DNA of 9,295 bases from Cellvibrionales bacterium UBA2618 (GTDB taxonomy: Bacteria > Pseudomonadota > Gammaproteobacteria > Pseudomonadales > Porticoccaceae): assembly GCA_002339165.1 (NCBI GenBank), contig DDJS01000102.1, positions 9,454-18,748 of the forward strand. Direction: 5' to 3'. The translations under genes were made by a program, and so were the position numbers. This document shows positions 1-7,010 of this stretch, one piece after another (the first letter of the stretch is position 1; each line of letters begins with the position of its first letter). The notes under the pieces were generated by a model that did not search any database, had not been told where the DNA came from, and saw only the letters and a list, made by a program, of their open reading frames with translations.

Positions 1-1
1 C

Positions 2-73
2 AAAGTCGCAACGAAGTTCGAAGGCAAAGCCGAAGCGAAGTTCGAATCGAAAGTCGGCGTGGAGCCTGAAGAG
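2..73 (+). repeat. 24-bp in-frame tandem repeat inside the deaD-like gene
   Basis: Three 24-bp units are visible at 2-25, 26-49 and 50-73, the last one decayed. Each unit begins AAAG(T/C)CG. The first two share an exact 11-bp block CGAAGTTCGAA at 12-22 and 36-46. Translated, the units are KVATKFEG, KAEAKFES and KVGVEPEE. The array sits just before the DbpA-type domain and may continue left of the window. It probably encodes a flexible charged linker (inference). Confidence 0.7.
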
Positions 74-631
74 GGCGTTGGTGCGCACCAGCGAGGCGAG
101 ATCCCCATGGTCACCTACCGCATTGAAGTGGGCAACGATGACGGCATTACTCCATCGAATATTGTCGGGGCGATTGCCAACGAAGCCGACATTGAAAGTC
201 GCTACATCGGCCAGATCGTACTCCACGATGACCATAGCACGGTGGATCTTCCCGACGGCATGCCGAAGGAGCTATTCGCCCACCTCCGCAAGGTCCGCAT
301 TTGCCAAAAACCACTGAAAATAAGTATACTAGACGGCGACAACACGACGTTTAAACCGGCCCCATCGAGCCGCAAGAAAAGCTCGGGGAACAGCGGCAAG
401 CGTCCTGAAAAAAAGCCGATAAAGGGCACTTTAAGCCGGGATTCGGCGGGCAAAAAACGTTCTGCTAAAGATCTCGAAGACGGGGCACCAACGTCAAAAA
501 AGCCCCACGTCAGCAGCGATAAGAGTCCGCCAACTTCGCCGCGCAACTCAGACAAGACCAAGCGCGCCAAAAGTCCGGCAGCGGACAAAAAATACCGCGG
601 TGAAGCGCCTCCGCGCAAGCGACCGCAATAA
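2..631 (+). CDS. deaD: DEAD-box RNA helicase DeaD/CsdA-like, C-terminal part (5' end outside window)
   Basis: The frame is open from base 2, so this is the 3' end of a longer gene and the GTG at 59 is not a real start. In E. coli DeaD unwinds structured RNA in ribosome assembly and cold adaptation. Visible parts are an octapeptide repeat (KxxxKFEx, first 24 residues), then a DbpA-type RNA-binding domain (about nt 107-330) containing YRIEVG, DDG, NIVGAIANEADI, SRYIG, HSTVDLP and MPKELF, very close to E. coli DeaD. A tail of about 95 residues rich in Lys, Ser, Pro and Arg follows, ending in PPRKRPQ. E. coli DeaD has an Arg/Gly-rich tail there instead; a basic disordered RNA-binding tail is the likely shared role (inference). 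The helicase core is not in the window. The gene converges on yqcC with a 33-bp gap and no clear terminator. The assignment rests on the DbpA domain; another DbpA-domain helicase is possible but less likely. Confidence 0.85.
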   Translation, partial: KVATKFEGKAEAKFESKVGVEPEEGVGAHQRGEIPMVTYRIEVGNDDGITPSNIVGAIANEADIESRYIGQIVLHDDHSTVDLPDGMPKELFAHLRKVRICQKPLKISILDGDNTTFKPAPSSRKKSSGNSGKRPEKKPIKGTLSRDSAGKKRSAKDLEDGAPTSKKPHVSSDKSPPTSPRNSDKTKRAKSPAADKKYRGEAPPRKRPQ

Positions 632-664
632 AACCTCGATGGCACCGCGCCGCTCTAAAGCCCC

Positions 665-997
665 TTATGTATGACTTATAGCCCCGTCAATTAATCTGAG
701 CGATGCTATCAGGGGCGCCGCTTGAATACCCATCTGGCGGCAGTATTCCTCCGCCATCGGCGCGATGGCGCAATTGTCTGGTAGGCTCTCACCGCTGGCA
801 AGCAGTCCCTGTAGACGGGGTATAAAGACAAATTGTAACCATTGCACCAGCGACAGATGGTCGAGCGCAAATGGTTGCTCGCTAGCCAAATAAGCCTCCG
901 CGGGCGGCTGCGACTGCCACAGACCCGCATCTCGCAGATGTTGCTCAATATCCAATAATAATTCCGTCAATCGAAATCTACAGCATACGTTCGCCAT
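665..997 (-). CDS. yqcC: YqcC family protein (DUF446)
   Basis: This is a small 110-residue cytoplasmic protein of the YqcC/DUF446 family, whose E. coli member has 109 residues and no firmly established function. The family signature is clear in residues about 38-80: SEQPFALDHLSLVQWLQFVFIPR, then GLLASGESLP and the IAPMAEE segment, aligning with the QPF...EPLEWLQWVLIPR...LP...AVAP pattern of E. coli YqcC. The protein should be a small helical bundle; no signal peptide or membrane segment is seen. The ATG start has GAGGA eight bases upstream (plus-strand 1006-1010). It lies 67 bp after dinG on the same strand and is the last gene of the minus-strand row, converging on deaD. In E. coli yqcC sits next to the tRNA pseudouridine synthase gene truC, which is absent here. 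Confidence 0.88.
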   Translation of the reverse strand: MANVCCRFRLTELLLDIEQHLRDAGLWQSQPPAEAYLASEQPFALDHLSLVQWLQFVFIPRLQGLLASGESLPDNCAIAPMAEEYCRQMGIQAAPLIASLRLIDGAISHT

Positions 998-1005
998 CTA
1001 GTCGG

Positions 1006-1010
1006 TCCTC
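1006..1010 (-). promoter_or_regulatory. Ribosome binding site of yqcC
   Basis: On the minus strand this reads GAGGA and ends eight bases before the yqcC ATG (995-997). It supports that start and separate translation of yqcC from dinG. Confidence 0.7.
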
Positions 1011-1015
1011 GGGAG

Positions 1016-1046
1016 AGGTGCTGGCGTCGCACTAAAGCACGCACCT
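1016..1046 (-). other. Inverted repeat between dinG and yqcC
   Basis: AGGTGC (1016-1021) and GCACCT (1041-1046) form a perfect 6-bp inverted repeat around a 19-base loop that contains further GCAC/GTGC pairs. It lies in the 67-bp dinG-yqcC gap, just before the yqcC ribosome binding site. No T-run follows, so it is not a standard intrinsic terminator. It could be an mRNA stability or processing hairpin, or chance. Confidence 0.3.
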
Positions 1047-1064
1047 AGACCTGCGAGGTTCAGC

Positions 1065-3170
1065 TCAGCTCGCATTGAGATCACGAGCAAAAGGCGGTAG
1101 CGCATTCAATAGCTGCATACCATAACGTTTACTTACGATGCGACGATCGAGAATAGTCACACTGCCAGTGTCGGTCTCAGTGCGCAATAACCGGCCACAG
1201 GCCTGCGTAAGGCGCAGCGACGCAGTCGGCAGTGCAATGTCAAAAAAAGCATTGCCGCCGCGGTTTTCAACCCACTCGCTGAGCGCCTCTTGCAGCGGAT
1301 CGTTCGGCACTGCAAATGGCAGTTTGACAATGACCACATGCCGACAATAATTACCCGGTAGATCCACTCCTTCAGCGAAGCTTGCCAAGCCAAACAATAC
1401 GCTGCGATCGCCGCTATCTATCCGTTCGCGGTGCAGGCGGAGCATCTCTCGGTTAGAAAATTGGCCCTGCATCAAGATCTCACCGCGAAGTTTCACCGGC
1501 AACTCGCCCTGCACTTCCTGCATTTGACGTCGCGATGAAAAGAGCACCAGCGTGCCCTCGTGATTGGCGAACATAGCGGGGAGGTTATCGATCAAATAAC
1601 GACTATGGGCCACCACTTGATTACCCTCCACGGCATCGCTAGGAACCTTGAGCAGTGCCGCTCTGGCATAATCGAAGGCGCCGTCCACTGCGATGCAACT
1701 GGCCTCATCCGGCATCCCGGTATCGCGTCGTAAACTGTCAAAATTACCCAACGACCGCAACGTAGCCGAAGTCAATATCAGCCCATAGGTCTGCCCCCAA
1801 AGGCGCTCCGCGAGCAGCTCGGCGGCCTTGATCGGGCTGGCATTAATAGACAGGTCAGAGCCTCCGGCGGATAGTTCATCGAGTCGCAACCAACAGGCAA
1901 GCGGCATTTTTTCGGGTACAAATTCTGACCGCAAGCGCTGCCAGAGTGACAAGAGCTTTTCCGCCCGCGCCTGCCAACTGCCGACCTGCTGGTAAAATAG
2001 TTCTAAGTCGGTCGTGGCCACTGGGTATTGTCGATTACTCAGCGCCTCGTTGAGAGAATCCCCCAAGATCTCCAATCGTCCGAGCCAAGTAGACAATTGG
2101 TCGGCGATTTGAACGGCTATAGCGCGTATGGCATCGCCGACGTCGCCGTGGGCAAATCGATAGCCGTCCTCGCCCGATTCACTACCATCCAAATAGGTCT
2201 TACACAGCGGGTAAAGCGTGGTGAACAATTCGGTCAGCGCCTCAGCACCGGCCTGAATGCGCGGCAACTGCTCTACCAAGGAACTATCATCGGCAAAGAT
2301 CGGCGCCTGTCCCTTACACTGTCGCGGCAATTTCTCCAACCAATTAAGACTCGCGTTGATCCGACACTCTGCGCCAAAATGTCGTACCGCAGTATCCGCG
2401 AGGCGATGAGCTTCGTCGAAGATATAGATACTGTCCTCCAGCGGCGGTAAAATCACCCCGCCCCCCAGCGCGAGATCGGCCATCACGATATCGTGATTAG
2501 CGACGATGCAATCGCTGTCTTCGAGATCGCTGCGCGCCTTAAAAAACGCGCATTGATTGATATAGCGGCATCGCCCACCAGAGCATTGTCGCCGATCAAC
2601 TGTCAGCGGTCGCCATTCGTCGTCGTCAATTCGCGTTGTCCAGGTATCGCGGTCACCATCCCAACTACCATCATCGAGTCCGGCGGACAACTCCCGATAG
2701 AGCTTTTGAGTGTACTTGTTGGTGGTCAACGGCTGCTCGTCTTCGAATAATGCAATACCTGCGTCACTCGAGGTCAGCGCGTCAATGTGCTGTTGCACGC
2801 GTAGATTACAGGCGTAGCGGCCGCGGCCCTTGACCAGCGCGCAGCTATAGTCCCAATCACAGGCAGCGATAAGTTCCGGCAGGTCTTTGTTGATCAATTG
2901 CTCTTGTAAGGCAACGGTGCCGGTGGCGACCACCACGGTTTTTTTTGCCGCTCGCGCAACCGGAAGTGCCGCGATCAAATAGGCGACTGTCTTGCCGGTG
3001 CCGGTAGCTGCCTCTACCGCGCTAATGCGACGACCTTGATCGGCATGGCTCAACGCGTTGGCGACCGCGGCGATCATTTGCTTCTGGCCCATTCTGGGAT
3101 TCAGTTCGCGAGCCTTTAAAAACCGCCGATAGCCCCTCTGAATAATGTCTCGAGTGTCATCGGCTAACAA
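1065..3170 (-). CDS. dinG: ATP-dependent DNA helicase DinG (iron-sulfur, superfamily 2)
   Basis: The protein has 701 residues, against about 716 in E. coli DinG, a 5'-3' helicase of the XPD/Rad3 type acting on R-loops, D-loops and stalled forks. Walker A ATGTGKT is at 55-61. Four iron-sulfur cysteines are at 121, 196, 201 and 207, one or two residues off E. coli C120/C194/C199/C205. The DEAH box is at 252-255, TSATL at 467-471, SFAEGVDLPG is motif V, and QxxGRxxR is at 656-663 (motif VI). The block IDDDEWRPLTVDR also follows E. coli DinG. The basic KKK/RRRRR tail of E. coli DinG is absent. The start is TTG: an in-frame TAA lies directly before it and GAGGA lies eight bases upstream, inside the acyltransferase gene, so the two genes overlap by 7 bp and are probably coupled. 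I see no LexA box next to the gene. YoaA is a relative but lacks this DDDEW block. Confidence 0.95.
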   Translation of the reverse strand: MLADDTRDIIQRGYRRFLKARELNPRMGQKQMIAAVANALSHADQGRRISAVEAATGTGKTVAYLIAALPVARAAKKTVVVATGTVALQEQLINKDLPELIAACDWDYSCALVKGRGRYACNLRVQQHIDALTSSDAGIALFEDEQPLTTNKYTQKLYRELSAGLDDGSWDGDRDTWTTRIDDDEWRPLTVDRRQCSGGRCRYINQCAFFKARSDLEDSDCIVANHDIVMADLALGGGVILPPLEDSIYIFDEAHRLADTAVRHFGAECRINASLNWLEKLPRQCKGQAPIFADDSSLVEQLPRIQAGAEALTELFTTLYPLCKTYLDGSESGEDGYRFAHGDVGDAIRAIAVQIADQLSTWLGRLEILGDSLNEALSNRQYPVATTDLELFYQQVGSWQARAEKLLSLWQRLRSEFVPEKMPLACWLRLDELSAGGSDLSINASPIKAAELLAERLWGQTYGLILTSATLRSLGNFDSLRRDTGMPDEASCIAVDGAFDYARAALLKVPSDAVEGNQVVAHSRYLIDNLPAMFANHEGTLVLFSSRRQMQEVQGELPVKLRGEILMQGQFSNREMLRLHRERIDSGDRSVLFGLASFAEGVDLPGNYCRHVVIVKLPFAVPNDPLQEALSEWVENRGGNAFFDIALPTASLRLTQACGRLLRTETDTGSVTILDRRIVSKRYGMQLLNALPPFARDLNAS

Positions 3171-4330
3171 TTAAACTGTCCTCGACAGCGCGCATCGGAC
3201 AGCTGATCAACCACAGGTGCAGCATAACTTTGGATGACAATATCACGGTGTTCTGCTGGCAGCTGCGCGATCCGTTGATTAAATTTTTCACCCGCTGCAG
3301 CCCAATCTTCATTTGGCCATAACTGGGTTAACCCGGCTGTATCGGCGTCGGCATTGATCAATCGCCAGGCACAAATATTACTGGGGAATAGGCGATAACC
3401 GGAAAAAATCTGCCGGTCAATTTCACCCGCGAGCTCATCCGGAAGTCCGTGTTTACCAGTTAGTAGCGCGCCAAAGGTTATGTGCACTCGACCCTTGTAG
3501 CCGACAAAGCCTTTCTTGATGGTGTCCAAGTCTTCATAGGCGCCCTTCACATAGGTTTCGCCTTGCTGCGCGGCGTGCAACTCGCGCGCTTTGTCACCGT
3601 CGCATGGGTCAAATTCGTAAGCAATCGACACTGGAACAATATTTAGCTCGGCCATGGCTGCGCCAAAACTCTGATCGCTATCGCGACTCAAAGCGAGCAT
3701 TTTTAGCAACGCTGTTTCAGTGCGATCTCGACCATCCTTGGCACGGCCCTCGGCTTGGGCAATCCAAACGGAAACTCTCTCTGTGCCGATAGATTGGCGA
3801 ATATAACGAGACAGTAGCTTTAGCGCGCCCAACTTCTCGCGTCGGCCAGTGACCGATCGTTTAACGATAAAGCTGCGATTTATGCGAATTAAATCCGAGG
3901 CAAATGGCTTACTCAATAGATTGTCGCCAATCGCAATCCGCAGTGACTCCCTGCCGGCCTTAACCAAGCCAAGGATCACCATCGCCGGATCCAACGCGAT
4001 ATCGCGGTGATTACTCATAAACACGTAGGCCTTGCTCGGATCAAGAGTATCGATACCACTGAAACTATAACCGTCGGTAGTCCTATCGAGCAGCGCCACC
4101 AAACGCTCGGAAATAATCATCTGAAGATCGCGCACGGTACGGATATTGCGGCTTAGATAACGCAACCGCCACCGCAGTAAAGGACGCATCAGGGCCGAAC
4201 AGTACCGCACTAAAACCGGAAATTGGCGTTCCAACAAAAGATCGACAAACTCCGGGTCGGCAATCATACGTCTCACCACCGTCGGCACCTCTGCATCACG
4301 GAAGGGGCGTATTTCGTCAAATTCAGTCAT
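3164..4330 (-). CDS. Lysophospholipid/glycerol-3-phosphate-type acyltransferase
   Basis: This 388-residue protein belongs to the PlsB/PlsC-like acyltransferase superfamily, which moves fatty acyl groups onto glycerolipids at the inner membrane; its exact substrate is not known. Blocks seen, counted from the ATG: SNHRDIALDPA at 106-116 (motif I), GDNLLSKPF followed by IRINRSFIVKRS at 135-159 (motif II), VWIAQAEGRAKDGRDRT at 188-204 (EGxxxxR-type motif III) and NIVPVSIAYEF at 230-240 (motif IV). No clear membrane-spanning helix is evident. Motif I is unusual: the Asp lies six residues after the His rather than five as in HX4D. The ATG at 4330 is preferred because relatives, as I recall them, begin near (F)DEIRP; a GTG at 4351, one base overlapping the pyrB stop, would add seven residues. 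Neither start has a good Shine-Dalgarno. The 3' end overlaps dinG by 7 bp. It could be mislabelled PlsC; it is longer than usual PlsC. Confidence 0.8.
   Translation of the reverse strand: MTEFDEIRPFRDAEVPTVVRRMIADPEFVDLLLERQFPVLVRYCSALMRPLLRWRLRYLSRNIRTVRDLQMIISERLVALLDRTTDGYSFSGIDTLDPSKAYVFMSNHRDIALDPAMVILGLVKAGRESLRIAIGDNLLSKPFASDLIRINRSFIVKRSVTGRREKLGALKLLSRYIRQSIGTERVSVWIAQAEGRAKDGRDRTETALLKMLALSRDSDQSFGAAMAELNIVPVSIAYEFDPCDGDKARELHAAQQGETYVKGAYEDLDTIKKGFVGYKGRVHITFGALLTGKHGLPDELAGEIDRQIFSGYRLFPSNICAWRLINADADTAGLTQLWPNEDWAAAGEKFNQRIAQLPAEHRDIVIQSYAAPVVDQLSDARCRGQFNC
3179..3183 (-). promoter_or_regulatory. Ribosome binding site fixing the dinG TTG start
   Basis: The minus-strand GAGGA lies within the last codons of the acyltransferase gene, eight bases before the TTG at 3168-3170. 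Because an in-frame TAA (3171-3173) directly precedes that TTG, no longer start is possible. The next in-frame ATG is residue 27, close to the Walker region, and would remove conserved N-terminal sequence. Confidence 0.75.
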
Positions 4331-4350
4331 TTGTGCAATCGCAACAGGCA

Positions 4351-5364
4351 CTAGGTTTGACGCGCATTGTACCAGCGAACATCGTACGCGTGTGCATCGA
4401 CCCGATCGACAACGTCGAGGACCATGGCAAACAGCGCCATACGCACCAACACGCCGTTGTCGGTCTGCCGGAAGATGGCTAAATTGGGATTATTATCAAG
4501 ATCACTGTCGAGTTCGTTGGCATCGCTGCGCGAGTCACGGGGCAAGGGGTGCATAATCACCGTGTTGGGCTGACAGTACTCAGTATAGATGGCCTGGTTG
4601 AGGCGGAACTTGCCACGGTAAAGATCTGCTTGCTGCTTGCTCGGAAAACGCTCTTCCTGAATCCGGGTAGAATAGACAATATCAACGTCGGCGATATTCT
4701 CTGTCAAGTGATCCGAGATACTTACGTCGATACCGGATAGGCGCATCGCCTCGACGATATCTTCAGGCAGAGACAGCTCCTCTGGGGAGATTAACACCAC
4801 CTGAATATCGCGGTACAACCTGAGTAATTTACCCAGCGAATGGACCGTGCGGCCAAACCGGAGATCGCCGATCATCGCAATTTTAAGGCCATCAATCGAT
4901 CGCCCATGATCCGCCAACTCCTTGCGAATGGTATACAAATCGAGCAGCGCCTGCGTTGGATGTTCATTGGCACCATCGCCGCCACTCAACACCGGCACTC
5001 GACTGACCGACGCAAAGTCGGCCACCGAACCCTCGACTGGATGGCGCATACAAATCACATCGCTGAACCCGGAAAGCACCCGCGCGGTGTCTTGCAACGA
5101 CTCCCCCTTAACCAGCGCAGAACTCTCAAAACCGGCGGTCTCACGCACCTCGCCACCAAGTAAATTAAACGCTGACCCAAAGCTCACTCGGGTACGCGTA
5201 CTCGGTTCAAAAAACATGTTGCCAAGTATTGCCCCCTCGAGAACGCGGGTTACCCGTTGGCGCAACGCATAAGGTTGCATACGATCGGCAACGGCAAACA
5301 CCGCCTCGACGTCGGGCCGTTCAAACTGATCAATAGAGACGATATGGGCGCCAGTAAAATCCAC
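4351..5364 (-). CDS. pyrB: Aspartate carbamoyltransferase catalytic chain
   Basis: This enzyme joins carbamoyl phosphate and aspartate to carbamoyl aspartate in de novo pyrimidine synthesis in the cytoplasm. Diagnostic sequence: FFEPSTRTRVSF (51-62) with the carbamoyl phosphate loop STRTR at 55-59, KGES at 86-89, GDGANEHPTQALLDL (129-143), GDLRFGRTVHSL (166-177), TRIQEERF (233-240) and HPLPR (272-276), so the catalytic residues are intact. At 337 residues it is longer than the 311-residue E. coli chain and resembles a longer form I recall from Shewanella-like bacteria. No pyrI or pyrC is adjacent, so the E. coli allosteric arrangement is not shown here. The start is GTG, with GAGGA six bases upstream (5371-5375). 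The leader holds four tandem GGCTA units and a weak TATAAA. No UMP-sensing attenuator (leader peptide plus hairpin with T-run) was seen. It is followed directly by the acyltransferase gene. Confidence 0.96.
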   Translation of the reverse strand: MDFTGAHIVSIDQFERPDVEAVFAVADRMQPYALRQRVTRVLEGAILGNMFFEPSTRTRVSFGSAFNLLGGEVRETAGFESSALVKGESLQDTARVLSGFSDVICMRHPVEGSVADFASVSRVPVLSGGDGANEHPTQALLDLYTIRKELADHGRSIDGLKIAMIGDLRFGRTVHSLGKLLRLYRDIQVVLISPEELSLPEDIVEAMRLSGIDVSISDHLTENIADVDIVYSTRIQEERFPSKQQADLYRGKFRLNQAIYTEYCQPNTVIMHPLPRDSRSDANELDSDLDNNPNLAIFRQTDNGVLVRMALFAMVLDVVDRVDAHAYDVRWYNARQT

Positions 5365-5370
5365 GGACTA

Positions 5371-5375
5371 TCCTC
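5371..5375 (-). promoter_or_regulatory. Ribosome binding site of pyrB supporting the GTG start
   Basis: Minus-strand GAGGA sits six bases before the GTG at 5362-5364. No ATG lies nearby in frame, so this spacing decides the start. Confidence 0.75.
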
Positions 5376-5382
5376 AATGCTG

Positions 5383-5429
5383 TGCTGTTTAGCCGTCAGT
5401 TTAGCCTGTTTATAGCCGCCACTCTAGCC
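5383..5429 (-). repeat. Four tandem 11-12-bp GGCTA units in the pyrB leader
   Basis: Read on the minus strand from 5429 down to 5383, the units are GGCTAGAGTGGC, GGCTATAAACA, GGCTAAACTGAC and GGCTAAACAGCA. All four begin GGCTA and the last two share GGCTAAAC. The steps are 12, 11 and 12 bp, close to one DNA turn. The array ends eight bases before the pyrB Shine-Dalgarno and fills most of the 80-bp sbcB-pyrB gap. It may bind a regulator or affect the leader mRNA; this is inference. Confidence 0.5.
5409..5414 (-). promoter_or_regulatory. Possible -10 element of a pyrB promoter
   Basis: Minus-strand TATAAA matches five of six consensus positions and lies about 45 bases before the pyrB GTG, inside the second GGCTA unit. 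No convincing -35 hexamer stands 16-18 bp upstream, so pyrB may instead be read through from sbcB. Confidence 0.25.
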
Positions 5430-5444
5430 ACGTTGTTAGACGCG

Positions 5445-6884
5445 CTATTGGTCTTGTAAAAAACGCTCGGAAATGCGCTCGCCCCACTCCCGCAACTTTA
5501 CTAACACAGAGCGTTGCGGTGAGTCGTTTGACATATCATTCAATAATCTGTCGATCTCGGCATTGTATTTTTGCAGCGTGCAATAGCCCGAGTTATCGTC
5601 AGTCAATCGCCACAGACAACTTTCCCGCCACTGCTGACTCTCGTCGGCCGTTAGCGTAAGCGGGTAGTACCGCGCGCGATAACTCAGTAATAACTCATTG
5701 TAACGTGGATCGTTAAAAACTAGCGCTCCGGCAGACAGTTGATCGCTATCAGCCGAGCGCACCTGAGCTAACAGTCCGCGGTCGCGGTCGGCTAAAAAAC
5801 CGTCATAAAGACGTTGTTCAGCCTCTACTTTAGGCGCATATTGGCGTTCCGAATAAACCCGTTGTAACTTGGCGGTTAATTCCATCTGACCCAACTGTTG
5901 CCAATTTTTGTAGCATTCATCGAGATCGATAGCCAACCGTTTGGCAGTCGCTCTATCAACCAGCTTGGGCGTTGCCACCACCGGGCATTTGTTCATGTGG
6001 ATCAGTTTCAAACCGGGGCGCCGCTGCTCCTCTGGTGATGCACTTGCGGCAGTAAACAGTCGCTGCTGTATCTCCTCTGCAGGGAGTGAGAGCAACTGTG
6101 GGTCAGACGATAGATCCACGCAAATCACTGCATTGTTGTTCGAGGGATGTGCCGCCAGCGGCACCATCAGTGCTGCGTATTGATGATCGCTCGAGAGCAT
6201 GCCGGATACGTGCAAAAAGGGCGCGCCCTGTCGCACGTCAAGAAATTTACCTACCGCGCGCTTGCCGCGGTGGGCGTATGCATAGTCATATAGTTGCGGC
6301 TGTCGCTGTTTAACCAATTTGGCCACTTCGATGGTGGCTACCACGTCGGCGAGGGCATCGTGTGCCTGACCGTGTTCGATGTTATTAGCTTGAGTGATGT
6401 CCTCGAGTCTAAAGCTCGGTAGACCCGATGGATGGTTGGGCCACTCGATGCCATCCGGTCGCAAAGCGCGCGCCAAGCGCATCATATCGATAATATCCCA
6501 GCGCGAATTACCATGCTTCCACTCGCGCTGATAAGGATCATAAAAATTGCGGTAGAGCGCATAGCGCGTCATTTCATCGTCGAAACGAACGCTGTTATAA
6601 CCCACCGAACAGGTTTCTGGAGTGGCGAGCTCAGCGTGAATTTTAGCTATAAATTGGGGCTCGGCGAAGCCGCTTTCAAGCGCCTTTTGGGGCGTTATTC
6701 CCGTCACTAAACAGGCCGCTGGCCGAGGGAGAATATCCTCTTCTGGACGGCAATAAATGACGAGTGGTTCACCGATCGGGCGTAATTTCTCGTCGGTACG
6801 CAAGCCGGCAAATTGTGCCGGCCTGTCCACCGCCGGATCGACGCCCGTGGTCTCATAATCGTGCCAGTAGAAACTGCTTGCCAT
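5445..6884 (-). CDS. sbcB: Exodeoxyribonuclease I
   Basis: Exonuclease I degrades single-stranded DNA 3' to 5' and works in mismatch repair, recombination and end trimming. At 479 residues it is close to the E. coli enzyme (475). The DEDD metal-binding residues are all present: D9 and E11 in FYWHDYETTG, D102 in SVRFDDEMTR, and D180 with the general base H175 in AHDALADV. These match E. coli D15, E17, D108, D186 and H181 at a constant offset of six. Other family blocks are DRPAQFAGLRTD, YRNFYDPY, NSRWDIIDMMR, GLPSFRLEDIT, LHVSGM and HMNKCPV. The C-terminal region (DGFLADRDR, LLSYRARYYP) fits the family and the protein looks intact. The ATG start has GGGG six bases upstream (6891-6894), a modest ribosome binding site. 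It lies 126 bp after the OmpA gene and 80 bp before pyrB, all on one strand; functionally it pairs with dinG as a repair gene. Confidence 0.97.
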   Translation of the reverse strand: MASSFYWHDYETTGVDPAVDRPAQFAGLRTDEKLRPIGEPLVIYCRPEEDILPRPAACLVTGITPQKALESGFAEPQFIAKIHAELATPETCSVGYNSVRFDDEMTRYALYRNFYDPYQREWKHGNSRWDIIDMMRLARALRPDGIEWPNHPSGLPSFRLEDITQANNIEHGQAHDALADVVATIEVAKLVKQRQPQLYDYAYAHRGKRAVGKFLDVRQGAPFLHVSGMLSSDHQYAALMVPLAAHPSNNNAVICVDLSSDPQLLSLPAEEIQQRLFTAASASPEEQRRPGLKLIHMNKCPVVATPKLVDRATAKRLAIDLDECYKNWQQLGQMELTAKLQRVYSERQYAPKVEAEQRLYDGFLADRDRGLLAQVRSADSDQLSAGALVFNDPRYNELLLSYRARYYPLTLTADESQQWRESCLWRLTDDNSGYCTLQKYNAEIDRLLNDMSNDSPQRSVLVKLREWGERISERFLQDQ

Positions 6885-6932
6885 GGCCTACCCCACTGCT
6901 GTATCTGGCGTATTAGCACTGCCGCTTAGCGC

Positions 6933-6968
6933 CTATATGCCAAGCATGCCCAAAATGCCTAGAGTGCC
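6933..6968. repeat. Four 9-bp units ending TGCC between ompA and sbcB
   Basis: On the plus strand the units CTATATGCC, AAGCATGCC, CAAAATGCC and TAGAGTGCC follow each other without gaps. On the minus strand this reads as GGCA every nine bases. A 16-codon minus-strand frame (6933-6983, starting Met-Asp-Tyr-Arg) crosses it and would encode a Gly-x-Leu pattern, but it has no convincing Shine-Dalgarno sequence, so I do not call it a gene. Confidence 0.4.
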
Positions 6969-7010
6969 ATCGCGGTAGTCCATAGTCCAGCGCCGATCAA
7001 TCTCCTCGTC

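Noticed and set aside
202..645. Long minus-strand frame of 147 codons opposite the deaD-like gene
   Set aside because: It lies fully antisense to a clearly homologous DbpA-type domain and its basic tail, with a composition expected from a shadow frame.
632..664. Bidirectional terminator between deaD and yqcC
   Set aside because: The 33-bp convergent gap shows no stem followed by a T-run on either strand.
2028..2450. Plus-strand frame of 140 codons inside dinG
   Set aside because: Antisense to conserved dinG sequence; no recognisable product or ribosome binding site.
4922..5272. Plus-strand frames of 107-116 codons inside pyrB
   Set aside because: They overlap the conserved catalytic region of pyrB on the other strand and look like shadows.
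6707..6919. Minus-strand frame of 70 codons overlapping the start of sbcB
   Set aside because: Shifted reading of the conserved exonuclease I N-terminus; sbcB itself is intact, so this is neither a gene nor a frameshift sign.
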